This document shows positions 22,301 to 33,183 of a stretch of 64,000 nt of DNA, piece by piece. Numbering within the stretch: position 1 is the first letter of the stretch; every line of letters starts with the position of its first letter. The notes under the pieces were generated by a model. That model did not search any database. It was not told the origin of the DNA and was given only the letters and a program-made list of their open reading frames with translations. The translations under genes and the position numbers were made by a program. This DNA is from Halichondria panicea (Eukaryota > Porifera > Demospongiae > Suberitida > Halichondriidae): NCBI RefSeq assembly GCF_963675165.1, contig NC_087377.1, positions 13,946,198-14,010,197 on the forward strand. The letters are read 5' to 3'.

Positions 22301-22619
22301 CTTAGTCAGCAGAGCATTAACTTTCAAGATGCAACAAATGGCAGCAGGTTTCACTCCTGTTATGAAGACATCAGTGAGGTATATAGTAATAAAACTACGT
22401 TGCATCATCGCGCAGTATAGCTAACAATTTTTACAGGCATCCATTGAGCCTCTTGGAGCTGGACTCTACCTACATCTGTACCATGGTGAGAAGTCAAAGC
22501 CAGTGCCCAGTATGGACGATCCTACCTACTCACATGGGCATATCGAACCTGAAGTAGAAGAGCCGCAAGTGAAACCTAAAAGGTTTTCCTTGAAGAAGAC
22601 TGGACAATGCATGAACTAA
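19311..22619 (+). CDS. Receptor D: paralogue of C, three TM helices, multi-YxxL tail
   Basis: Fourteen exons join in frame to 665 aa: 19311-19359, 19422-19876, 19929-20124, 20192-20437, 20490-20588, 20653-20775, 20840-20974, 21049-21073, 21625-21697, 21749-21811, 21892-21984, 22067-22231, 22286-22378, 22437-22619. Exon number, phases and several exon lengths (246, 99, 123, 135, 93) equal those of C. Exon 2 is taken from the acceptor TTTTTTGTAG|CA because this restores the phase; a CAG at 19388-19390 is an alternative. The Ig-like domain has LVCEGVD and LRWSY. Three helices follow, one per exon. The tail motifs are YNML, YSTV, YTHI, YDVL, YEDI and YLHL; YEDI and YLHL keep the 12-residue ITAM-like spacing. 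Two C motifs changed: YEQL became YKHE and YGTL became YSTV. The C-terminus is extended by a basic stretch (KPKRFSLKK). Confidence 0.85.
21214..21396. mobile_element. MITE with TACAGTGGAACC ends in an intron of gene D
   Basis: TACAGTGGAACCTCTG at the left, GGTTCCACTGTA at the right, 183 bp. The interior is the reverse complement of 6992-7174 (for example CACCTCTGTATAAAGGCCAA). TA flanks are consistent with Tc1-mariner-type insertion. Confidence 0.78.
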
Positions 22620-22894
22620 ACAGCAGCTTACAGTATAGCTAGTGTGTGTTGGTACTAACATTTTACTTGCTTATAATTATTGAGTGTGACTATAGCTAGC
22701 TGAGACCAGTTTCTGGAGTGATGTATGTGGTGAATATACCCTTATGATGAACCCCACCCTCTCCAGGAAGGCCAAGTTTAAATTATAGTATTGGAACATT
22801 TATATGTACGAACATATAAACTTGCTCATTGAGCCTAGAGTTCATGAAGGTTGAAACAGCATTTTCATCGTTCTGAAGTATAGCATGTATATAT

Positions 22895-23240
22895 ATAGCT
22901 AGTCATTATTAGGCTTAATGACTCTATACAGGGCCATATCATCGGCAAACATAATTATGTTGTCCTGTGAAATAACTTCTGTTACTTGGTTGATATAAGA
23001 GATGAATAGTAGGGGCCCGGGGCCTAAGACCGAGCCCTGAGGAACTCCAGAAAGGACTCGTAGACTAGTGTATTCCAACAATTGCTCTCTGCCCAGTAGA
23101 TAACTTTTTATCCACTTTACAATGTACTCATTGACGTGCAGATACTGAAGGTGCTTCCGGCGAAAGAGCAACATGTGGGACAGAGTCAAAAGCTTTTTTG
23201 ACATCGAAAAATAATTTATGTCGACAGCCCAGGGACAGAG
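22895..23240 (-). pseudogene. Non-LTR retrotransposon reverse transcriptase fragment
   Basis: On the minus strand FFDVKKAFDSVPH is followed, after a frameshift, by WIKSYLLGREQ, LSGVPQGSVLGP and the catalytic IMFADDMALY. These are reverse transcriptase motifs of a Jockey/CR1-type LINE. No 5' or 3' part is present. Confidence 0.85.
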
Positions 23241-23346
23241 ATCAGTAGTGAGAATTGTTGAAGCATTAATCCGCCACTGTTTTTGTGTGCATTGACCTGT
23301 GTTAGCTGGAAATTAAGTGAAAATGCCTTAATTAAAGATATCATGA

Positions 23347-23718
23347 TCAAATCGAAATGTACATGCACTGATCGGCACCGTTCATCACAAAAAGAAAGAC
23401 TTTGGTAACATTGCAGATTAGTTTAACAGTAGGACAGTATGGACCAGGAATTGTGTCTTTTTCATCATCTGTAATTGCACTTACAGACATTCCTATATAA
23501 TTTTGTTGTCGATGTATTCCTTTACTTGAGTACATGACTCCATAAAATAAACCCCATTTACTAACCTTGAGAAGCATACAAGGCTTACCTCGATCTGGAC
23601 AACAACCTGAGAGACGCTTGCCCTGAATGCTTATACTTGACTCAGCTGGACAACCCGCAGATCGCTTTTGGCGTGCAACAGAGGACACCTGCAAACCTGA
23701 ACGCCTCTGTTTCTGCAA
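23347..23718 (-). other. Unassigned 123-codon open frame with a weak Ig-like signature
   Basis: An open frame on the minus strand ends with GPYCPTVKLICNVTKVF. This is reminiscent of the CPGTVRLFC start of the Ig-like exons nearby, but the tryptophan that should follow is missing. It could be a decayed receptor exon, retroelement sequence or chance. No promoter, splice partner or TM segment was found. Confidence 0.2.
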
Positions 23719-23739
23719 CCCTTGAGCTGGAGTCCCACC

Positions 23740-25785
23740 TGAGTCCCAGGGCCGCGATCACTGGAGCAGAGCTGGAGGAGGAAGCAACCATGGGTCAAGT
23801 TGGAGCTATATGAGTCCTAATAATTATGTCTGACCCAAAATTGATTACTCTGGTAGAAAAGCTTATTGACTGAGTGAAAAAACTGGAAGCAAATATAGCC
23901 GGATGCAGGGTTCTGGAACCACATAAGATTCCCATGTTTGGTGGGAGAGAACAGCAAAGAGATGTCCCTAATCGTGAAATTGTCAGTTGGAACTGTGGAA
24001 AGACAGGCCATGTGTCTATAGAGTATGTAGTGCCCCCCCAAAAGACAGCTCAGGAAATTTTCTACCCCCTGTGTGATGGCTCGCACGCAGGAGAGTAGAT
24101 GTACTGAAAATACTACTCACATGCATAAATGTGAGTTGTACATTTACAAAACACTCAATTGATAAACTATATAAACACCTACAGGCGGGTTTTGTGTCGG
24201 AGGCGAGGTGAAGGAAAAAGCACTATATATTCTTTCTTATCGACACAGGTACAACAGTCACCCTGATTCACGGGACGCCTGAGATGACATGCAATACGGA
24301 CAATTGGAGCCATGGGCTGAAGTACGACAGGTAGGAGTCGATGGGAGCCCGTTGACAGTGCATGGGCACGGGCACAGTTATCCAACAAGAGTTGTTTTGG
24401 TAAGTCTACTAACACAGAAACCATTTTTGGGTCTCAATTTTTGCAAGAATGTATAAGGTAAGCATCGATTTTGAGAAGGCATCTGTCAACAACCCCATGC
24501 ACGCAATTCCTTTGGAAAACCACAAGCAATAGGAAAGCCATGCGAAATTAATGACGAGAACTGCAGTTACACTATTATACATCTCGAGCCACTCTTGTTA
24601 ATTGATGTAAGCCAAGAGTAGGGCTTGGCAAATTATGCTAGCATAATTTTTGGAATAATAGGGAGACTTCTAGCAACAAGTATAATCAAGAATAATAGGG
24701 AGACTTCTAGCAACAAGTATAATCAAGAATAATAGGGAGACTTCTAGCAACTAGAATAATTGAGAATAATAGGGCACTAAATTAGCATTATTTGACCCTC
24801 AGAGTCTGATAGACCTAATTTCACATCTTATAATTATAATGTATAGCTAGATAGACATCTATTACTGTGCTGTAAGCACTAGCCACTATAGGCAGGCATG
24901 GAGGAGTATTTTATCTTTCGGCACTAGAGGATTATATTTCACTTTGAATTCTGTAATGCTACCTCAGGTATAGCCTTGGTCCTAGGCCGATTTTTTTTTT
25001 AATAGAACGAAGTTGAAAAATACTAGCTAGAGACAACGAGGCTGGGAACCGTCAGGTGTATAGTGCTATCAATACAACTACAAATAAATTGATGTCTTTA
25101 CACTGGAATATAATGGGTACATCAAACTGGAATAATATAGGCTGACTTTTTGAGAAAGAAATTAAAAAGCATAAGTTGCCAAGCCCTATAACCAAGAGCA
25201 GCTTCAGGACCCCATTATATTGGACCTGTATTACGGGCTAAACAAGAAATCAACTATTAAGTCACTGAGCAAATCGACAATACTTTTTTTTTAGATATGG
25301 ATGCAACAATATCTAAAAGAGACCTTGGATTGTTCACCTAGTCATTCCAACTAGCATCAAACGAGCTCAAAGAAGCACACGCAGGTGTACAAAGTAGACA
25401 TCTGGGGAGAATATGTTCTCAAGAGTACGTGATCGTTTCTACTAGCCTGGCTATCCCAACAATATTTGCAAATGGTGCAAGACGTGTCCGGATTGTGCAA
25501 CTACAGAAACTAAATCACAATCCAACCTCCAGGACAGACTCTACGAAGAGAAAGCACATGGAAACCGTATATGCCCAGGACGATCTTGTCTGGGTACAGT
25601 CCAAGGTAATTCCTCAGGGTGTCAGCAGAAAACTCCATGGACCATGCAAGACCGTACAGTATCCTCCGAAACAGCTTTCTGACTCAGTTCTCATCGATTG
25701 CAGAACCCATGCACGTTTACCTCGTCAATGTCCGATCATTCACTTTGATCGACTTAAACGATGTCCCCCAACCATTTGACTTGAA
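23740..25785 (+). pseudogene. Decayed Ty3/gypsy-type retrotransposon: zinc knuckle, protease, integrase tail
   Basis: Three landmarks lie in order on the plus strand. At about 23988-24030 the frame SWNCGKTGHVSIEY is a CCHC zinc knuckle that has lost its first and last cysteines. At 24236-24275 LIDTGTTVTLIHG is a retroviral-type aspartic protease active site (D-T-G codons at 24242-24250). At 25429-25779 an open frame contains DDLVWVQSKV, GVSRKLHGPCK, QLSDSVL and IIHFDRLK, the C-terminal region of a gypsy integrase. The reverse transcriptase, RNase H and integrase core that should lie between are absent, and many stops and frameshifts are present. LTRs were not identified. Confidence 0.75.
24653..24775. 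repeat. 37-bp tandem repeat, three copies plus a partial one
   Basis: Units start at 24653, 24690, 24727 and 24764 with GAATAATAGGGAGACTTCTA followed by GCAACAAGTATAATCAA. The third unit has diverged slightly and the fourth is cut after TAGGGC. It lies between the protease and integrase remnants. Confidence 0.92.
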
Positions 25786-25789
25786 CATG

Positions 25790-26507
25790 TCTGTAAAAGT
25801 AGATCGACCAGCCAATCCTCCCAGCAATACACCTGCCGGCACTCACTTATACAGTTGCTTGAGGACGATATGATGCTACAGCCTATAGCCGATAGCTCAT
25901 CACCGACGTTACCCTCACCGATCACGACAGCTCCCTGATCGATTCATGGGATATATATACCACATGAGAATTGTTTATATAATTTGGGACAAATTTTCTG
26001 TTTCGGAGGGGAACAATATATACAATTGTCACATGCCTGCATGTGAGCATACAGTATTAATTCACTATTATTCACTAGTGCAGACTTCTCGGCTTAACTC
26101 TCAAAGCAATTAAATGCAGTTTATTATTAGCGCAGACATAATTTAGTGTTAAACAATCGCAGATCTGTAGTACCTGTTTATAATAGTGTATATATACTCA
26201 TAATACTGTAACGTAATTTGTATTGTATTCTGACTGGCCACAGTAAATACTGTGTCAATCTCTAGGATTGTATAATAATTCAGTTTTGTCTCGTTGTGTG
26301 AGATAAGTTGTATATACAATGCTGAACTATGCATGGTGTTAAATGTAGCTGTTTGTGGAAACAATCAGAGGGCTATAGCACAGATAATTTGGGACTAAAT
26401 AATGTTGTGTAAACTGGATCCACACAGTCAATATAATTTGATTATAATAGCATCGAAAGTTAGTGAGAGTTATAAGTTGATTGTTTACTGTTACTACACT
26501 AATTAAA
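25790..26507. other. Spacer and probable 3' UTR of gene E
   Basis: No gene is seen. The part next to 26508 should contain the 3' UTR of the minus-strand gene E. Confidence 0.4.
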
Positions 26508-28888
26508 TTAGGAGCGAGTATTGTAGTACACAGCCTCTTGAGTATAGCGTGCATATGCTTCATTTCTATTCACTTCGATTTGTTTGAAACGTAACTCGTC
26601 AATCTCTTCATACACAGGGCTCGGACTCCTCTCTGAATTATTGATCACCATGGAGATACCAGTATCGTTGCTGATTGTCTTGTTTCCACTTATCTTCTGT
26701 CGTTTAAGTACCACAGCAATAACCACAATTATGGCTGTCAACAAAAGACAGACCAAGCTTGTTAACCCAATTGAAATACCAATAATTATTTCTTTACTAA
26801 AGACAATTCCATTCATAGTTGTAGTAACAAATTCGTCCATTCCTAAAAATATATAAAAATAGTTATAAGCAATTCACCATAATTGTACCTATATATGTAT
26901 ACCTTGTGAGCATATATGACGGGTGTTGTACACGAATTCTTCTTGCAACTGCAGTGTGTCACTAACGTTCCATTTCAGAAGGAAATAGTGTGATGTGGTG
27001 GTCTCTTGCAATGTTAAAACATTATTAGAAATGAGGTCCTGAGTTGACTGAATTTGCTGGTACAATGGATCTCCTCCATAGTAGTTGCTTACACAGTGTG
27101 TATCATTTCGTACTCTTATTGAGCTAAAGCAGTTAATTTGCAAAGCTGCACAGTTTAGAAACTTAATACTGGGTCGATAGTACAGTGCACTGAATTGATC
27201 TATGAGTGTGTACAATTTCAATGATTATACATAATAATTATGGACTTACGAATAGGACTGATGAATTCATGTGTACTTGTGCCTCCACTGTTAGTTGCTG
27301 TTAGGAAAATCCTGAGACTGGTAGTTAAGAATTCTGTAGCAATAACAATCTTTGCAGTGCATATTGCTGACATGCACTCATTTGATTGGATTTCAGCTGT
27401 CAATAGTATTTCCATCTCATTGTATCTGATACTCAGATCATATTGTATTGGGCTGTAACCACACACAGAGGCAACGTTAACCTGCATTGTGTTATTAGTT
27501 ATAAATGCTAAGTTACACTGGTTATAAAACTCTCACCCAATCAACTTGAATTACTTTCAACTCTCCTCTGTTTGAGTACAAGACAACAACACTCAAAATC
27601 TCGGGATAACTAGGTTCTGTAGAGTTAGGTTGACACAAATTAAATTGCATGCATGCATGCATGGGCTTACCAATAGTGAAATTTCTCCTATTACTAACTT
27701 GATCAACTTCTGAATCATTGATTTCTACCCAGGCTTCGTAAAAATTAATATTTGTTGATGTTAAGGTGTATTGCTCATCAAGACTAGCATTTATCCGAAG
27801 TAAAATTTCGTATAAACTGTTTAGATAAACAACGGAACAAAAGGCGATTGTTGATGCGCTCAGTGGTGATGTACAAAATCCTCTCAATTTGCAACCATCG
27901 TATGTATGTGTAATAGAGAAGTAGTAGTCACTGTTACGAGCTATATATACAGTGTGCATGCGTGATGACCAATTTACATATGAAATTTTAAACTCACCTA
28001 TATATTTCACTGTTTTGTACGAATCTATGATTTGTGAATCACCTGATGGATGTGTATTTGTGAGCACGAGCGTTAAGTTGTGTTCACGATCCTCAATATT
28101 ACGTGCAATGTTTTCAAAGATTCCTATGCAAAACAGACTCCCACATGTGCTGTAATTGACTTGAATGGATTGAGATCCTGTTAAGCCAACTATATATACT
28201 ATTGATTCTAGCATGTGTTCAGGACAAGCAGGTTGCTGTGGGGCACGAATAATGCTGATGAGTGATATCTACATGCATGTATACAACTTTGAATTACCAG
28301 TTTGATCCATGATATTTGCAAGCTGTTTAGTAGACCAGAATGGTAGCAAGCACTGATCGAAGATACTTTAGGATTGTCAGGAGTTGTTTCTTGGGTAATT
28401 ATAGGGTCCACTTGTATAGTCTCAAAGGTGATAACATCTCCGCATGAGATGTCAATAATCCCTTGTGTCTGCAGTTGCTCCACATCTACTGTTAGGACTG
28501 AAGAAAAATGTGTCTGCCCTCGAGCTAAAAACTGAGAAGAAACATTTGTGAGCTGCACAGACAGAAATGCAGGGTAGGATGATAACTGGATAGGTGTAGA
28601 AGATATATCTGAATCAGATACAAAACTACAAATAAAATTATTCCCGTTGTATATCCATCGAAGCTGGACAAGGTTCACTCCTTCACAGAACAGTCTGACA
28701 GTTCCAGGACAGTGTTCACCAACCAGACTCACTCCTCCTTCAACAGTCAGAGAGACTGATGAATTCTGTAATGCCAAAATGTTGCAGCCACCTGGAGGGT
28801 TTCCATAATCATGAGATCACTCATGCCATGAGCTAAGTCTAGACAGCTTACATTCAATAATGAAAAGAAAAAGGTACAGATTTTTCAT
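26508..28888 (-). CDS. Receptor E: Ig-like plus several further domains, one TM helix, YEEI tail
   Basis: Eight exons on the minus strand join in frame to 660 aa: 28888-28852, 28791-28298, 28235-27998, 27940-27671, 27616-27537, 27481-27250, 27199-26903, 26842-26508. The signal peptide is MKNLYLFLFIIECGCNILA, split by the first intron. The Ig-like domain has RLFCEGVN, LRWIYN and IDISCGD. Four more domain-sized units follow, with intron phases matching A-D (0 inside a domain, 1 between domains). The TM helix (IGLTSLVCLLLTAIIVVIAV) precedes KRQK. The tail has PVYEEIDEL, the preferred Src-family SH2 ligand type, then YARY and AVYYNTRS at the end. Compared with A-D it has about two extra ectodomain modules and lies on the opposite strand. 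Function inferred as a cell-surface receptor. Confidence 0.85.
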
Positions 28889-28933
28889 TTTTTAAATCTA
28901 GACATAATATAGATCTACAAGCTAGAAACATCG

Positions 28934-29167
28934 TATACCGTATAGCGCGAAATTTTCGAGGGGCTTAATTTTCGTGGATTTCGTGGGTTAGCAATCCTAC
29001 ACGAAAATTAAGTCCACGAAAATCGTTCTTTACCTGCTATAACGTGCAAGATCTAAAGGCGTGGCTTCCGGTAAGCAGTCATTCCGCGAACATTGTGCAA
29101 CGAAATGGCTTTTAGAGGCCAATCCACGAAATATAAGTGCCTCGAAAATTTCGCGCTATACGGTATA
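28934..29167. mobile_element. MITE-like element, TACCGTATAGCG family, GCG subtype
   Basis: TATACCGTATAGCGCGAAAT at the left, CGCGCTATACGGTATA at the right. The interior is in reverse orientation relative to the copies at 13623 and 14688. It lies within 50 bp upstream of the start codon of gene E, in its promoter region. Confidence 0.85.
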
Positions 29168-29205
29168 TAGCTTAGATGGGCGTGGCCCGCCCATCTATAT
29201 ATAGC

Positions 29206-29983
29206 TAGCCTCGATTCCACGGTATACCTTGTATGCGCATGCGCGAAATAATGACAACAATTTCATCATACAAATTGTAAAAAACCGGACAAAGTTACAA
29301 AAAGGAATAATACGTATGACAATGTGACCACTGATCATTGGCAGCTCAGTTTCAGAGACACTAATCAAAGTAGACAGTAGAATAATTATGCTGCAGCAGT
29401 GTTGCTTCTTCTAGCTCTGTTTATCAAAGAGACAGTTCAAGAAAGCCTCCCAGACAGCTAGAGCTGCCAGCTAGGAAGAGTGGTGGACTCTTTAATACAT
29501 CAGTAGATCTTGAGTGAATAACTTCCTGAGTGTCGAGTTAAAGCTTATTAAAAGCTTTCAGGAGTAATCATTAGCTTCTTTATCTTCAGCAATGACTTCT
29601 TGTCGAACATAAAGGCAAGATTTAGTAACAGAACACTTGCCTGGTCTATATTACCACAGCCTCATCAGGACACAAACGGCACCCCATACATCAGGGGACC
29701 CACAGGAACACATCATGCCTTTCCTATAACATCTGTAGCCTTACAGTGTAGGGTATCGTTAAGTAGAGCTTGGCTTGATACAATAAAGGGCGTAAGAACT
29801 CAGTCATCTTTGCACAATACTTCTATGTAACGGACTGTAAAATCAGAATACAAATAGTATACGGTTTATTTTACTGACAGTATCCACAAATACACGGATT
29901 ACCCCCTTTTTGGGGTAATGTACACGCATGCGCATACAAGGTATACCAGGCCGCCTTTTTCAAGCGGCCTGGAATCTAGGCTA
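29206..29983. mobile_element. TAGCCTCGAT hairpin-end element, copy 1
   Basis: 778 bp. The right end reads, inverted, TAGCCTAGATTCCAGGCCGC, then a stem-loop closing with GCGGCCTGG. The left end has the same start but has lost the stem. Both ends continue inward with GGTATACCTTGTATGCGCAT. ATATATAGC flanks both sides (29197-29205, 29984-29992), a perfect 9-bp target duplication. No ORF is supported. Confidence 0.85.
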
Positions 29984-29993
29984 ATATATAGCC

Positions 29994-30435
29994 ATGATTC
30001 AAGGCCGATTAAAATTAGTCTGGCCCCAGACCACTCCCATGCACGTGATCTGACTTCCTACTAGTCTGCTGGGTCTGCCCAGCTCTCCAGAGTACCAGGG
30101 AAATGCTACTATCAAGGGCCCCCCGCCCCATGCTGTCTGCCTACACCTCCTCTCCAAACCTGCTAATAAGCTACTTTCTCGGCACATCCTGGCTTGATGA
30201 CCTCCCAACCCAAAAATTCGCAGTGAATTACATATACACGGGCTCAGAAAAGCCCCTGTGCAGACCTGATTATGCAATAATGACATAACCACCATGTTGC
30301 CAAACAAGAATACTCTCCTATCAGTGGAGGCAAGAAATACAAAGAAGAAGATCTGACATGTGCGGGAGGAATCTGGCCTCGAGACTAGATTAAAATACGG
30401 CCTGGTACCTATTGCAAGGGTGATAGTGCGCATGC
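29994..30435. mobile_element. Degraded TAGCCTCGAT-family sequence
   Basis: TTCAAGGCCGATTAAAAT near 29998 and TTAAAATACGGCCTGGTACC near 30390 match the end hairpin of the copy at 51492. The flanking TAGCCTCG ends are missing or altered, so borders are uncertain. Confidence 0.5.
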
Positions 30436-31683
30436 GTATAGCGTGCCGTGTGTTTTAATAACAATGTCTGCATGTACATAGGCGTGTCCTGGTGTGAATA
30501 TACCGAGATAGCATGCACATACAATGATCACAGTGATCATGTCTGCACATGCATGCAACCATTAGTCTCTGCGTGTGCAGTGATCATGTTTGCACATGCA
30601 TGCTGTGATAATTATCTACCCCTCCATTAGCTAAGCTATACTCTGCATCTGAGACCGAGTTGCATGCATGGCAGACAAAGGATTATAGACAAGCACAAGG
30701 CCTAGAGGAATTAAATCTACTATGACTTGAGGGATAGGTTGAAGACCTTAATAGTCTCCTATCATCAGAGTCTCATCTCAAGCAAAGTCAAAGGCCATGC
30801 ACTGTTACTTGGTACACGTAGATATTCAAAAGCTTCTGGTAAGTGCAATTAATGCAGCAAGACAATAATTATGAGCACTATAAATCAAATAGAACCCTTA
30901 GAAAAGGGTTGAGGGAAGTTAGTTATTTGTGTACACAATAACACAGATATATACAGATGACAGTCGCCCACTAGAATCGTGGACAGATGGAACGGAATAA
31001 CATCACTATTATGCATTGCTGAAACTTGGCAGTTGAATTGTCAGTTTGGTCATATACTACAAAGAGAAAAACACTACATGGTAGTAGGAATTAGGGTATA
31101 CGTGTACATGCTATGCACAGATTACAATCAAAAAATGCAACTTCGAGTATAAAGTTGAGCGGTAACTCAAGTGTACGATTCGCGACAAGAAAATGTTTGA
31201 TGGAAACTGACAGTGTGTAACAACGTGTACCCTCTATTTTGTTTCACTGCCGACAGAAGAATGCCACACTGGTCGTCCTATACAGGGGTAAGAGAATAGA
31301 TAAAATGGTATAGCTGCAGAAATAGTGAGTATATAAAGAATCACAAAAGTTCAAAGAACGACATTTCAGACATTATAATATTATGTAATGAAAAATCTAT
31401 GACTGTAGAGAATGCCTTCCATGACCCCAATGACAGAGTTTTAATACTTTCCTATCGACAATGACCTATAAAGATTAATATTTACATGCATGGCTTCAAT
31501 TTATCCATACAGGCTTGAAGCTATAGTGTAGTGTATACATTTGTACACTACTTGTACACCAGGGGCGGATCCAGGATTTAAGGAAGGGGGTTCTTATAGT
31601 ACTTCTTGGCGCGCAGCGCCGAATTTTTGGCCACGCCCCTTTAAAAGTACCACGCCCACTAATTAACCCTCATGTTCTCCCTC
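30436..31683. other. Gene-free stretch
   Basis: No gene is supported. A ~26-bp word (CAGTGATCATGTCTGCACAT) occurs twice near 30530 and 30575. The end-like CAGGGGCGGATCCAGGAT at about 31560 is of a type seen in hAT elements, but no partner end was found. Confidence 0.5.
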
Positions 31684-32748
31684 TAGCCTCGATCCCAGGC
31701 CGAGTTTTCGCTTTTATAGCGGTTAGGCGAACAACTGGGCCTGGTACTAGTTGTCTGCGCATGCGTCAAAATTTTAATTGTATTTGTGGTCGGCAAAAAT
31801 ATTTGAAATGAAAATGCACAGAGTGAGTACACAAAAGATGCACATAGGGAGCTGCTTCACAAAGGCCAGTTGCCAGTTGTGCTGCAGCACAATTACAGTG
31901 ACCCAGGGCAACTTCAGGATGATTGAATGCCTTCAAATTACGTTTCAAAAAGATTTAGCAGGCTGCTGGACTTCTCTGATTCTAGCCAACTCGTGACTCA
32001 ATTAAATTTTGCTTGAGAAAACGTAGATTCTCTTGATGCCTCTGAGATACCCAGTAACGCTCGAACGAGCAGGTCATACTCAGTCCTGTGAGTATAGGAC
32101 AATATTAAAAGAAACCAAAGACGGTTAAACCCTTACCTCAAACTGTCCAGTCTCGTCCGTTAGTATAGCCAAGAGGAGCACCGTTGGGATAGCTGGATAG
32201 TAGCCATTGCTCCTGCACAGAGAAGTTGACATTCTAAATACGTGTAGATCTATATACATATTAAATTTCTCGTATTAAACAGGTTATAGTGCCATTGTCA
32301 ACAAGCTGATGATGGCAGCACCAAGTTCTCTAGCTCACACCCTTCACTTGATCCACCATATTAATAATTAAACTATATATAGTCTACCTAGATCTTGCCA
32401 AACATGAACAAGACTTGATAGCATGCATAGGGCACACAAAAATATCTGACCTTAATAAGCTTGACAAAGCTTTATACCTCTTCCCTTGTTGTTCAGTCTT
32501 CAGAATAATGTGTTTTCTAAGCTTCAGAGAAGACAGAAGCTTCAGCTAAGAGCCATTCCAATCGATTCCAATAATGATAAAACGGGAACTGACTTCGTAC
32601 ACGATAGTACACGAATATAAATGTCACAAAAGTGAACGAGAATACACTAATAGCCAGAAATGGGCTAATTGGTTGACGCAACTAGTACCGGGCCCAGTTG
32701 TTCACCTAACCGTTATAAAAGAGAAAACTCGACCTGGGATCGAGGCTA
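31684..32748. mobile_element. TAGCCTCGAT hairpin-end element, copy 2
   Basis: 1065 bp. Left end: TAGCCTCGATCCCAGGCC, stem GAGTTTTCGCTTTTATAGCG, closing GGGCCTGGTA. The right end is the inverted counterpart (ACCGTTATAAAAGAGAAAAC ... GGGATCGAGGCTA). GTTCTCCCTC flanks both sides, a perfect 10-bp duplication. No ORF is recognised inside. Confidence 0.85.
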
Positions 32749-33183
32749 GTTCTCCCTCATGATTTATAAACAGGAGATGGTTGTGACTGGAGGAGAGAAT
32801 AGTAGTGGTCTCCAGTGGAAAGACAGACGGTGGTGGCTGGTGAAGAGGAGACTTGTAGAACTTGACCATCAATAGATCTATATTAACGATTATAGCAATT
32901 ATACATGTAAGTATGCAGTGTCATTCAAGAATCAATATTGCAGTGTCACACTCTCCCTTACCTGAAACTTTCCTCTTCTTACACCAGGAGTCAAGGATTC
33001 ATGGCTAGATATAATTGGGGCGAGCGTAGCGAGCCCTATCTTAGTGACCTCGGTAGACAATTTCTCTGTATGTATGTATGTGTAATGGTACGTACGGTAC
33101 GGCCTGATAGCCGGTTTTTACACATGCACGCGGTCCTTACCAATTTCGTGTATTCGTGTATTTTGCACAACTTGGAGGCATAA

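Noticed and set aside
23347-23718. Sixth receptor gene
   Set aside because: Only a weak CPTVKLIC resemblance. No tryptophan, splice partner, signal peptide or TM segment.
29999-30433. 144-codon minus-strand open frame as a gene
   Set aside because: It spans the degraded hairpin-end element sequence and has no domain; probably open by chance.
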